A stretch of 64,000 bases of DNA, taken from positions 1-64,000 of the forward strand of contig PIZK01000005.1 of the NCBI GenBank assembly GCA_002835545.1, given 5' to 3'. A program made the position numbers and the translations under genes. The DNA comes from Alteromonadales bacterium alter-6D02. GTDB taxonomy: Bacteria; Pseudomonadota; Gammaproteobacteria; Enterobacterales; Psychrobiaceae. Below the pieces are notes generated by a model. That model was not told the DNA's origin. It worked only from the letters and a program-made list of their open reading frames with translations, and did not search any database. Positions 39,298 through 47,709 of the stretch are shown piece by piece. How positions within the stretch are numbered: the first letter of the stretch is position 1; each line of letters opens with the position of its first letter.

Positions 39298-40596
39298 CTA
39301 TTCTTCGTCTTCTTCATCTTCGCTTTTCTCTGCTTGGTAGAATGCAGGGATAATGCGGATGCTTTGAACCTTGTTATTGTCAACGCCAATCACTTCCAGT
39401 GGATAACCTGCTAGGCGGATGCTGATGCCCGGTTCTGGGATATCTTGGAAGTGCTCGAGCAATAAACCATTAACGGTTTTTGGCCCATCAATCGGGAAGT
39501 GCCAATTCATTTCGCGATTCATTTCTCGGATATTCATTGAGCCCTCAACGATGTAACTGCCATCTTCTTGCAGTTGTATTTCATCGCTAACCGTTGGGGT
39601 TACGTTGGTGGTAAAGTCACCGACAATCTCTTCTAGAATGTCTTCTAAGGTTACTAAGCCTTGAATATCACCGTATTCATCAACCACTAGACCAATACGC
39701 TCTTTATTCTCTTGAAATTTAAGCAGTTGTACATTTAAAGAAGTCGCTTCAGGAATAAAGTACAATTCGCGTACTGAGCGAATAAGGTTGGATTTATCAA
39801 ATTGATCTTTCGATTGTAAGTGCATTAAATCACGGGCGTGAATAAAGCCAACAGCATCATCAATTTTATCGCGGAATAATAGAATACGGGTGTGCTGAAT
39901 ATGGCGCAGCTGTTTTTGAATACTTTTCCAGTCATCGTTGATATCAATGCCGGCAATCTCACTGCGTTGCACCATAATATCTTCAACAGTCACTTTCTCT
40001 AAATCGAGAATACTGGTTAGCATGTCTTGGTGCTTTTGCGGGATCATACCGGTGGTTTCACTCACAATAGAGCGCAGCTCGTCACTACTTAATTGATCAA
40101 CGGTCTTCTCATCTGGGTTGACGCCCAATAAACGTAACATACCGTTGGTGATCATATTGACCATCCAGACAAACGGGTAAAGTATTTTTAATAAAGGCGA
40201 AAGGATAAGAGAGCTTGGAAAAGCGACTCGCTCAGGGTGAAGCGCCGCGACAGTCTTCGGTGTTACCTCGGCAAAAATGAGGACGATAAGCGTTAACGCA
40301 AATGTTGCTACAGCAATACCTGCATCACCATAAAGGCGTATACCAATAATTGTAGCAATCGCAGAAGCTGCAATATTAACTAAATTATTACCAATGAGGA
40401 TCAAACCTATTAAACGGTCTGGGCGTTGTAATAGCTTATCGACGCGCTTAGCCGCTTTGTTTTTATTTTTTACCTGATGTCGCAAACGATAACGGTTGAT
40501 TGACATCATGCCTGTTTCTGAGCTTGAAAAATAAGCTGAGAGAAAGACAAGGCCGAACAGGATCCCAAATAATGTTGGGGTTGATATGCTGTCCAA
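39298..40596 (-). CDS. CNNM/CorC-family membrane protein (CorB/YfjD-like)
   Basis: A 432-aa HlyC/CorC family transporter. An N-terminal DUF21 membrane domain (about 1-190, four helices, with SSSETGMMSINRYRLRH) is followed by a CBS-domain pair (about 200-325) and a CorC_HlyC domain (about 340-420) ending in an acidic tail. Relatives are linked to magnesium or cobalt efflux. It lies downstream of ypjD, 76 bp away in the same direction. Confidence 0.92.
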   Translation of the reverse strand: MDSISTPTLFGILFGLVFLSAYFSSSETGMMSINRYRLRHQVKNKNKAAKRVDKLLQRPDRLIGLILIGNNLVNIAASAIATIIGIRLYGDAGIAVATFALTLIVLIFAEVTPKTVAALHPERVAFPSSLILSPLLKILYPFVWMVNMITNGMLRLLGVNPDEKTVDQLSSDELRSIVSETTGMIPQKHQDMLTSILDLEKVTVEDIMVQRSEIAGIDINDDWKSIQKQLRHIQHTRILLFRDKIDDAVGFIHARDLMHLQSKDQFDKSNLIRSVRELYFIPEATSLNVQLLKFQENKERIGLVVDEYGDIQGLVTLEDILEEIVGDFTTNVTPTVSDEIQLQEDGSYIVEGSMNIREMNREMNWHFPIDGPKTVNGLLLEHFQDIPEPGISIRLAGYPLEVIGVDNNKVQSIRIIPAFYQAEKSEDEEDEE

Positions 40597-40672
40597 GTAA
40601 GGAGTTCCTTTTGTTAGTTAATAGCTCCTTATACGGTGTTCGTCTAAGGGCGTCAAGAGTCTTTGGTCTAAG

Positions 40673-41470
40673 TTAGCTAATCACAAGTTCAGTGACTAAG
40701 CGACTGCCGAAGTAGGCGAGGGTTAACAGTGCTGCACCAATAATCGTTATTTTAACGGCGGTTTTAATAGGCACACCTTGCTGTTGGTGTTGCCATAACA
40801 GCCAGCTGTAGACACACCACGCCGCTAAAGAAAGAATGGTTTTATGGAGTTTTCCTTGCGCCAGCATATCTTCAAGGAAGAAAAAGCCAGTCATTAATGA
40901 CAAGGTCAATAATAATGCACCCGCTAGCACTAATTGAAACAACTGCTTCTCAACCGTTAATAATGGCGGTAACGGAGAGGCGGTTAAGTTCAGTTTTTTG
41001 CTTTTTAAACGGTTATTAATAATATTAAGCTGAATTGCGTAGAATGCCGCAATCATTAACGTGCTATAAGAGCTAAGCGCCAAACATATATGAATAAGAA
41101 CTTCAGGATTTGCTTCAAAATGAGTGATATAACTCGATGGTACTAACCACACCCCTAATACTGTAAGTAGAGAAAAGCCATAGACGACGGGGAGTAAGGT
41201 AATAATGGCAAACTTAGGTAGTGCGATGGTGAGTATTGCAGCAATGAGCCAGCTGACAATGGAGGCAACAATCAAAATACTCATATTCTGGCCGTCAATG
41301 GCAAGAATGATATTAGCTAAAGCAATGGTGTGAAAACCGATACCAATACTGGCTAGGCCGAAAATGATTTTCTCATTGATGCTGACGTGAGTAAATAAGC
41401 TTTTGATAACTAAAGCTAAACTGATGCTATAAAAAATGATCGCGCCAAGTGATGAAATATCAGTCCACAT
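40673..41470 (-). CDS. YpjD/CcsA-like inner-membrane protein
   Basis: A 265-aa polytopic protein with eight or so hydrophobic helices and the cytochrome-c-assembly (CcsA) family pattern, including HICLALSSYSTLMIAAFYA and a C-terminal WLLWQHQQQG loop. The catalytic heme-handling role of CcsA is not established for this YpjD subgroup. It is paired with the CorB-like gene downstream, as in many gammaproteobacteria. The usual divergent neighbour ffh is absent. Confidence 0.88.
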   Translation of the reverse strand: MWTDISSLGAIIFYSISLALVIKSLFTHVSINEKIIFGLASIGIGFHTIALANIILAIDGQNMSILIVASIVSWLIAAILTIALPKFAIITLLPVVYGFSLLTVLGVWLVPSSYITHFEANPEVLIHICLALSSYSTLMIAAFYAIQLNIINNRLKSKKLNLTASPLPPLLTVEKQLFQLVLAGALLLTLSLMTGFFFLEDMLAQGKLHKTILSLAAWCVYSWLLWQHQQQGVPIKTAVKITIIGAALLTLAYFGSRLVTELVIS

Positions 41471-41584
41471 ATTCTTTTAGATTACGTTTTTCCATAAAAA
41501 CGCATTATATCCTTAAGTTGAGGTATCTGCAGTGCTTTATATCAATAAAAGTAATTATTATTCACTTTTATTGAGCTTTCACGG

Positions 41585-41725
41585 TTAATTCGTGTAATAA
41601 AGGTAGAATAGGTACATTAAGATTGCCCATATCACCATAGCGCGTATTTTACGACATCGAGGGCAATCAGCCTTTTTAACTGGCTTAGGTTTAGCAGGTG
41701 ATGAGTGCTTTGATAACGGTTTCAT
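41585..41725 (-). CDS. 46-aa putative membrane micro-protein with CPRC motif
   Basis: This short frame lies in the 334-bp gap upstream of ypjD. The product starts MKPLSKHSSPAKPKPVKKAD, carries a single CPRC knuckle, then RKIRA and a hydrophobic helix (MVIWAILMYLFYLYY) near the C-terminus. Lys/Pro-rich plus helix composition looks genuinely protein-like. The ribosome-binding site is weak. I do not recognise a family. The rest of the gap holds nothing clear. Confidence 0.5.
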   Translation of the reverse strand: MKPLSKHSSPAKPKPVKKADCPRCRKIRAMVIWAILMYLFYLYYTN

Positions 41726-41804
41726 TTTGCTACTAGAGTTAGAATGTTGATAACTGCTAGACTAGCAGTAATTACTAATAATTTACATCGAATAGGTCTT
41801 AGCT

Positions 41805-42767
41805 ATGGGAATTAGTGGTGTCTTGCTTGATCAGCAAACATTAGGCGATGATATTTCATTAACGCCGTTAATGACTTTATTTTCTCAGTGGAAAAGTTAC
41901 ACCCACACAGAGCCGCAAGAAATTGTAGAACACAGTAAAGATAGGCAGGTGATTATTACTAACAAAGTAGTCATTGATGAGTTGGTTATGGTGCAATTAC
42001 CACAGCTTAAATTAATTGCTGTGGCGGCTACTGGAACTAATAATATTGATCTGGAAGCCGCACAACGCTTAGGCATTCGAGTTGTTAATGTTGAGGGCTA
42101 CGCAGGGGCGGCCGTCGCTCAACATTGCTTTAATCTATTATTGCAACTTGCTGGACGCAGCCAAGAGTATCACCAGTTTATGCAACAAGGCGGTTGGCCT
42201 CAGAGTCAGCAGTTTTGTCATTTAGGCTATACAATGACGGAGCTAGCAGGAAAAACCTTAGGCATTGTAGGCTTTGGTAATTTGGGCAAGGCGGTTGCTA
42301 AAGTTGCAAAGGCTTTTGATATGCATGTCTTGATTAGTGACCATCCGGGGGTTGAGTTCATTAGGGAAGGGCGGGTTAGTTTTGAACAGCTACTAAGTCA
42401 CAGTGATGTCGTGAGCTTACATTGTCCTCAGACTGCTCATAACGAGCTAATGATCAACCGCGAAACATTAGCACTGATGAAGCCAAGTGCATTTCTTATT
42501 AATACTGCACGCGGAGGTTTAGTTAATGAGCAAGATTTGGTTGATGCACTAACGGAACAAGTGATTGCCGGCGCAGCACTTGATGTTCTTTCGACGGAAC
42601 CACCAACTATTGATAACCCTTTATTGAACTATCAAGGGGGTAATCTGGTTATTACACCACATATTGCTTGGGCTACTAAAGCTGCACGCATCCGTCTGGT
42701 GGAGATATTGAGTGATAATATCGCCCAAGAGTTGTCCACGTTAAAACCGAGTCAAACTAAAGATTAG
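41805..42767 (+). CDS. D-2-hydroxyacid dehydrogenase (glycerate dehydrogenase-like)
   Basis: A 320-aa NAD-dependent oxidoreductase. The Rossmann motif is GIVGFGNLGKAVAKVAKAF (about 150-168). The catalytic Arg is in NTARGG, the Glu in STEPP and the His in TPHIAWAT, in the order of the 2-hydroxyacid dehydrogenase family. It most resembles HprA-type glycerate/hydroxypyruvate reductases; the substrate cannot be fixed. It is followed after 29 bp by an acetyltransferase-fold gene. Confidence 0.9.
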   Translation: MGISGVLLDQQTLGDDISLTPLMTLFSQWKSYTHTEPQEIVEHSKDRQVIITNKVVIDELVMVQLPQLKLIAVAATGTNNIDLEAAQRLGIRVVNVEGYAGAAVAQHCFNLLLQLAGRSQEYHQFMQQGGWPQSQQFCHLGYTMTELAGKTLGIVGFGNLGKAVAKVAKAFDMHVLISDHPGVEFIREGRVSFEQLLSHSDVVSLHCPQTAHNELMINRETLALMKPSAFLINTARGGLVNEQDLVDALTEQVIAGAALDVLSTEPPTIDNPLLNYQGGNLVITPHIAWATKAARIRLVEILSDNIAQELSTLKPSQTKD

Positions 42768-42796
42768 TTGATACTATTTTTGAAGAGAATTTATTT

Positions 42797-43462
42797 TTGA
42801 ATTATCAGGTTATTGATTTACCGAACTGGCCGCGATATCAGCACTTTGAATTTTATCGAAATGCCGCACAACCTTGGTTTAATATTTGTGCGGATGTTGA
42901 TGTGAGTGAGCTTTATCGTTATTGTCAGGCACAACAACTTAGCTTCTTTCATGCTTACTTATTTTTGACACAAGTTGCCGTCAACCAACACCCCGCATTT
43001 CAGCTAAGGATCGTTAAACGTGAGCTAAGGTGCTACCAAGAGATTGCTATTAGCTGTGCGGTGTTAGGCGATGATCAATTAATGCGCTTTTGTGATCTTC
43101 CCTTTGCAGACTCGTTTAGTGATTTCACTCGGTTAGCACAAAGTAAGGTTGCTCAAGCTAAGGAACAGCCATTTATTGCTAAGGAGTTTTGTGGACAAGC
43201 GATAAAGCAAGATGTGGTGCATATGTCAGTTATTCCTTGGCTCAACTTTCGAAGTTTTAGCAATGCTCGCCACTCTTTTATTGGTGATAGTATTCCTAAA
43301 ATTGTTTATGGCAAACTTGTTGAGAGTAAAGATGGGTATAGCATGCCATTATCGGTTGAAGTGCATCATGGTATGATGGACGGCTTAGCGGTTGGTCAAT
43401 TTTTTAGCACCATTGAGGAGTTATTTTCTCAGCCACAGTTATGGCTTACTCGTTCAAGTTGA
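42797..43462 (+). CDS. Chloramphenicol acetyltransferase-family protein
   Basis: A 221-aa protein of the type A CAT fold. The catalytic HHxxxDG motif is intact at residues 190-196 (HHGMMDG), preceded by the typical SIPKIVYGKL and PLSVEV strands, and the N-terminus resembles CAT (W-x-R-x-x-H-F-x-F-Y). Chromosomal homologues are often not resistance enzymes, so the acceptor is unknown. It starts with TTG, 29 bp after the dehydrogenase, probably in the same transcript. Confidence 0.85.
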   Translation: MNYQVIDLPNWPRYQHFEFYRNAAQPWFNICADVDVSELYRYCQAQQLSFFHAYLFLTQVAVNQHPAFQLRIVKRELRCYQEIAISCAVLGDDQLMRFCDLPFADSFSDFTRLAQSKVAQAKEQPFIAKEFCGQAIKQDVVHMSVIPWLNFRSFSNARHSFIGDSIPKIVYGKLVESKDGYSMPLSVEVHHGMMDGLAVGQFFSTIEELFSQPQLWLTRSS

Positions 43463-43796
43463 GTGGGCGTTTAGCGCATCGATAAGCGTCGAGAGTGCAC
43501 AGTTGCCACAATATTAACAAACTGAAACTGATAATAGTTTGATGGTGTGAGGAATATACTTCTGATTGCTTAGTAACTTCTTGTAAGATTGTTGTAAAAT
43601 CTGGGGGGATTTCACCTGCGATAATGCGGTCAGCAATTAGTTGAGCTCGACTTAATATATTGGAAATAATCATCACTGCCGCAGCGCCAAAAATACCGAA
43701 AAATAATGCTGCTGTTTTGTACCGCTTTAAAAAGATGTGCCCAGCGCCAGGGAAAACAACAATGGAGAGTACAACCGCTTTCGTTGTCTTTTTCAT
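43446..43796 (-). CDS. Small membrane protein, hypothetical
   Basis: A 116-aa protein from the ATG at 43796, preceded by GGAT; a longer in-frame start at 43844 adds no conserved sequence. It has an N-terminal helix with VFPGAGHIFLKRYKTAA, a second helix (LFFGIFGAAAVMII), a polar loop and a third helix near the C-terminus. The PGxGHxF-like motif is reminiscent of small TM2-type membrane proteins. Its end overlaps the convergent CAT-like gene by 17 bp. Confidence 0.72.
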   Translation of the reverse strand: MKKTTKAVVLSIVVFPGAGHIFLKRYKTAALFFGIFGAAAVMIISNILSRAQLIADRIIAGEIPPDFTTILQEVTKQSEVYSSHHQTIISFSLLILWQLCTLDAYRCAKRPLNLNE

Positions 43797-43912
43797 AACA
43801 ATAGATCCGTAACAGTATAAATTAATGATAATAAGACAGGCCATGAGTTTAAATCAATTGGCTGGTAAATAATAATATTTGTGCTATTAACATTTAGATA
43901 AACTTAACAAGT

Positions 43913-44509
43913 ATGAGTGGTTGTATGACACCAAGTAAATTAGAACAAGCGTTCAAGTTAATTGATTTAGCCAATCAACAAGATCCTAATCGAGAACTAG
44001 ATAGTGGGATTGAGCAACCGAAAGAATGGCTCTACGGTCTTAGAATGAGTGCGTGTTTAAAGGAATTTGAGCCAAATGCGAGTGAAGCATTGCAAATAGC
44101 GGCAAGGGCGCAACATATTAAGCGCTGGTCTATCGCTCGATCGCAATACCCTTTAGGGAGAAAAGGTTATAACGACTGGCGACAAGCGTTAGGGCGCTAT
44201 CATGCTGAGGAGGCAATGGGAATTGCCCTACAGGTCGGTTATACGAATGAGGAAGTCGCTGCCATTGGTCGCATGCTACGTAAAGAAAAGCTAAAACGCG
44301 ATCCTGAGGTGCAGGCCCTTGAAGATGTTATTTGCTTAGTGTTTCTGACCTTTTATTTTACTGACTTTGCAGCAAAGCACAGTGAAGAAAAGATTATTCG
44401 AATTGTGCAAAAAACGTGGGCTAAAATGTCAGAACGAGGGCAAGAAGAAGCACTAAAATTAACCTTTACCGAAGTGCAACTCGCATTACTAAAAAAAGCA
44501 TTGGCCTAA
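43913..44509 (+). CDS. DUF4202 family protein
   Basis: A 198-aa cytoplasmic helical protein clearly of the DUF4202 family. Family signatures are ARAQHIKRW, YPLGRKGYNDWRQ, a RYHAEEA helix and RKEKLKRDPEVQALEDV, then FYFTDFAAKH and KTWAKMSERG. The His and Asp residues suggest an HD-like metal site, but the activity is unknown. A second ATG at residue 5 is an alternative start. It is a single gene. Confidence 0.85.
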   Translation: MSGCMTPSKLEQAFKLIDLANQQDPNRELDSGIEQPKEWLYGLRMSACLKEFEPNASEALQIAARAQHIKRWSIARSQYPLGRKGYNDWRQALGRYHAEEAMGIALQVGYTNEEVAAIGRMLRKEKLKRDPEVQALEDVICLVFLTFYFTDFAAKHSEEKIIRIVQKTWAKMSERGQEEALKLTFTEVQLALLKKALA

Positions 44510-44540
44510 TAAGTTGCCGGGAGTGGAAAACAGGGGCGGC

Positions 44541-45500
44541 TTACTTTTTAATAACACCGCGCTGTTCTATTTCTTTAGGTGGTTTTAGACCCCAACGTGT
44601 TAACTCGTGTTGGCTGAATTTTAAAGTGCCACGTTGAGGTGTGGTAATTCGGGCCATTTCTCCTGTTCTAAGGTAGAGGTTCACCTTCTTAGCAGCGGAC
44701 TTTCCTTGTTCTAATCCACTAATAATTAAGCCGCCAATTGCTTTATCTTGCCCTATCGAATATGACCAGAATGCAAATACCGGAATGTGACTAAACTTAC
44801 TTGTCCACTCGCTGGCTTCATTGAGTGGAATTGTTCTTTCATGAGTTTTTAAGCCTGCATAGTTTGCAATTATAATTGCCTGATAGCCTTGCTGTGCACT
44901 ATTTCTGACTTCGACTTGCCACTGTTTATAGGTACTGACCAATACAGTTTGAATATTAATTCCAGATATTTTCTGCATTAAGCGGTTTTCAAATGATGTT
45001 TCTAAAATTGCATGGGATGTTACGGTGTTATCCATCATCACTTTGACGTCTTTAAGATCAGGGATTAATTTTTTGAGCATAGTAACAGAGCGTTTCATTA
45101 AAGGGCGCTCTAACACACCGGTGACTTGCCCTGTTAAAGGAATATAAGCTCGAGGATTGCTATTTATCCCCAAAAAAGCGATAGGGATCTTTTGCTCGAT
45201 TAACCGAGGGCCCAAAAGCTTTAGTGCATTATCATCTGCGAGTACGACGATACTTGGGTTATTTTCTTGGATAAAGGCCCACGCATCATTCGCTATTTGA
45301 GGGAATTGATGAGCGGGTTTGCGTTTTGTATCCATTTCATATTCAACTAGGCTAACATCATCAATCGCCGCCAAAAAGCCATTGCGGTACTCCTGTACCC
45401 ACGGGTACTCGAGGTGATAGCTATGAATTAGTAACACTTTAGCTGCATATGTATTAAAACTGATAACAAACAACACTAATAACAAGAGTAGTTTTTTCAT
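44541..45500 (-). CDS. Orphan ABC-type periplasmic binding protein
   Basis: A 319-aa protein with a signal peptide (cleavage after TYA, about residue 19) and the ABC_sub_bind fold (PF04392-type). It begins KVLLIHSYHLEYPWVQEY and contains VVLADDNAL and IPIAFLGINSNPR. No permease or ATPase genes are adjacent. It may instead be an adaptor or sensory binding protein. The ligand is unknown. Confidence 0.8.
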   Translation of the reverse strand: MKKLLLLLVLFVISFNTYAAKVLLIHSYHLEYPWVQEYRNGFLAAIDDVSLVEYEMDTKRKPAHQFPQIANDAWAFIQENNPSIVVLADDNALKLLGPRLIEQKIPIAFLGINSNPRAYIPLTGQVTGVLERPLMKRSVTMLKKLIPDLKDVKVMMDNTVTSHAILETSFENRLMQKISGINIQTVLVSTYKQWQVEVRNSAQQGYQAIIIANYAGLKTHERTIPLNEASEWTSKFSHIPVFAFWSYSIGQDKAIGGLIISGLEQGKSAAKKVNLYLRTGEMARITTPQRGTLKFSQHELTRWGLKPPKEIEQRGVIKK

Positions 45501-45570
45501 TAGCTGCCTTATCTGTTTAATTAATACAAAAGATACTTACTCACTTGTCTTTGAAAGCGTAAGTGAATAC

Positions 45571-46476
45571 TTAATATTGGTAATGTAACAACTCAATGTC
45601 AACTAATGTCTTGAGTAATTGCACAGACTGTTGGTATTGACTGACTGGAGCACTCTTAGACTCGACTAAAATGGCGGTTTTTATTTCAGAGAATTGTTCT
45701 CCTGCTAGGTGAAGGGCTATTAACGCCGACTGCAGGGGAGATAAGCTTGGATTATATGCACAATTTTCTGCGTAACGTCCTGAGTATTGGCTATTCTTGG
45801 TGCTTATTACAATCCCACTTGGACTATTTGAGTAAGGGCTGTAACTCGCTTTTGCATTTTCAATAGCGGTTACTAGTTGGGGCTCATCAGTTTGATAAGC
45901 AATTTGATTAGGTTTGGAGTTCATTAGTCGATCATTGACCGCTAGGTCATCGGGGCCAAATGAGTGGGGGAGAAAAGCAGGGAAAGTGATAGCGTCTTGT
46001 TCAGGTAATAGGATTCTAAGTTTCTTAGCCCCTTCTAACTCATTGATAAACTGGCGGCAATGGCCACAAGGCGTAGCGGTCACCGCAAGGTGAGTGAGAT
46101 AAGTGGCTCCATGGTGCCACGCATTGCTAATTACAGCTTGCTCTGCATGGACTGTTTGTCCTAATGTTTGCTGCGCGAACTCAATGTTTGCCCCTAAAAA
46201 TATTGACCCATTATCAGCCAAAGCAACGGCTCCGACTTTAAACTTGGAAATCGGGCAAAAACTATAGCTTTGGGCTAGTGGGAGTAAATGACGCAATAGT
46301 AATTCACAATCAGGTTCAATAGCTAAAAGTGTACTAACTTGAGCGGGGCTAAAATAGGCTTTGAATTGGGGCTGCTGAATGATTTCACTGACCAGAGACT
46401 GAAGTGAGGGCGGTAATTTAGCTACACTCTCGAGTTGCTGTGCGGCGCGTAAAAAGTTGATGTTAGGTGTTGTCAT
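45571..46476 (-). CDS. cdd: Cytidine deaminase
   Basis: A 301-aa E. coli-type (two-domain, dimeric) cytidine deaminase converting cytidine and deoxycytidine to the uridine forms. The catalytic HAEQA (zinc His plus Glu) and PCGHCRQ (zinc Cys) motifs are in the first domain; the second domain repeats the fold without ligands, with SPYSNSPSGI. E. coli Cdd is 294 aa. It is monocistronic. A nucleoside-type importer occurs elsewhere in the window (55.9-60.6 kb). Confidence 0.95.
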   Translation of the reverse strand: MTTPNINFLRAAQQLESVAKLPPSLQSLVSEIIQQPQFKAYFSPAQVSTLLAIEPDCELLLRHLLPLAQSYSFCPISKFKVGAVALADNGSIFLGANIEFAQQTLGQTVHAEQAVISNAWHHGATYLTHLAVTATPCGHCRQFINELEGAKKLRILLPEQDAITFPAFLPHSFGPDDLAVNDRLMNSKPNQIAYQTDEPQLVTAIENAKASYSPYSNSPSGIVISTKNSQYSGRYAENCAYNPSLSPLQSALIALHLAGEQFSEIKTAILVESKSAPVSQYQQSVQLLKTLVDIELLHYQY

Positions 46477-46558
46477 AGTGGCTCTTAAAAATTACTAATA
46501 TATAAGCGAAGGTCGCTAAAGGCGTTGGCAAACTAAAAGAGCAAAGAATGAAAAGGCT

Positions 46559-46589
46559 ATTGTTTAAGGCATTTAATGCCTTAAACAAT
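46559..46589 (-). terminator. Hairpin between ygfZ and cdd
   Basis: A perfect 14-bp stem ATTGTTTAAGGCAT / ATGCCTTAAACAAT with a 3-base loop lies 19 bp beyond the ygfZ stop. The T content after it is modest (CCTTTTC), so terminator function is likely but not certain. Confidence 0.6.
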
Positions 46590-46608
46590 GAACTTGTCGG
46601 TGGCTAGA

Positions 46609-47589
46609 TTATTCTTGCTCGATGCGTTGAAAGTAAGCTGGTTCGTTTATTGTAAAGACACCTGAGTCACTATGCTCAGTTGCTCTTAATTGTGTTCCTA
46701 ATTCGATATCGGTTGGTAGTACTGCTAGGGCAACAGTTGTTGAACCTACTTGCTCAGCGCTAACAACAGTCCCTGCATTTCGCCAGTTATCACCTAATTG
46801 TTTTTCAAGACTATCACCTGCCGCACAAGGGATATGTGATGTTGCACTCAAAACAAACATTGCTCTTTTATTTAAGCCACGAAAATGCATGCGGGCGACT
46901 GTTTCTTGGCCGATATAGCAGCCTTTATTAAAGCTAATACCGTCAATCATTTGTAGGTTTTGCATTTGAGGGACAAATTCAGCTTGCGTTGTTGGTAGTA
47001 ATTTAGGTGTTCCAGTTAGGATATCTAAAGCTGACCATATATTGGCTTCTTGCTGGGTTGCATCGATTGTTTCAAGCGCTTGTGACAGCTTTTCATGTTG
47101 CTCTGGTGTTGCAATCACAATAAGACGTGGTTGCTGTTCATAATCAAATGAGAAGTTGGTGATAAGACCAAAATCACTAATCAATGTGTCAACATTGTCA
47201 CTGAATGTTTGTCCTGCTTGTTGTTCAAGCCACTCTTTAGCTAATGAGCCGCTAAAGCCGATGCATTGGTAATGTTGTGTCGAATCGGATATTTCAACTT
47301 GCGAGAATACGGCATACTTTTTTAGTTGCGGTAAATGTGATTCGATGTTTTCTATGGCTTGTAACGCGAGAATGGCTTGTGGTGTTTTTAATAAACGTAG
47401 AATACCTAACATCTTACCTTTAGCATCACAATGCGCACCAAGTAAGCTATGGCTTTCGGTGATCGTCGTAACATCACAGGTTAGTTGACCCTGCAAGAAA
47501 ACTTCATTTTCAACACCGCTTAAAGAAATTACGCCAAGAGGCAGCTGAGGGTAAACATTAAATGGAGTAAGAGAGGTGGTAATAGACAC
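46609..47589 (-). CDS. ygfZ: Folate-dependent tRNA-modification/Fe-S repair protein YgfZ
   Basis: A 326-aa GcvT-fold tetrahydrofolate-binding protein. The signature KGCYIGQETVARMHFRG (about residues 225-241) with its essential Cys identifies YgfZ/IBA57. It supports Fe-S cluster enzymes such as MiaB. It follows serA in the same direction 120 bp away, with a hairpin between. Confidence 0.94.
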   Translation of the reverse strand: MSITTSLTPFNVYPQLPLGVISLSGVENEVFLQGQLTCDVTTITESHSLLGAHCDAKGKMLGILRLLKTPQAILALQAIENIESHLPQLKKYAVFSQVEISDSTQHYQCIGFSGSLAKEWLEQQAGQTFSDNVDTLISDFGLITNFSFDYEQQPRLIVIATPEQHEKLSQALETIDATQQEANIWSALDILTGTPKLLPTTQAEFVPQMQNLQMIDGISFNKGCYIGQETVARMHFRGLNKRAMFVLSATSHIPCAAGDSLEKQLGDNWRNAGTVVSAEQVGSTTVALAVLPTDIELGTQLRATEHSDSGVFTINEPAYFQRIEQE

Positions 47590-47635
47590 TGGAAACCTAT
47601 TTAGTAAATCGATAATTAACAGTCATCCTAATGCG

Positions 47636-47670
47636 AAATGCCACAGGAATCAAAGATTGCTGTGGCATTT
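47636..47670 (-). terminator. Hairpin between serA and ygfZ
   Basis: An 11-bp perfect stem AAATGCCACAG / CTGTGGCATTT with a 13-base loop lies 40 bp after the serA stop. There is no good T-run. Confidence 0.5.
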
Positions 47671-47709
47671 ATTATAAATAAAACGCTGATTGTGTATTTG
47701 ATTTACTGA

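Noticed and set aside
42797-43462. Acquired chloramphenicol-resistance gene
   Set aside because: No mobile element nearby and composition like its neighbours; a chromosomal CAT-fold homologue is the better description.
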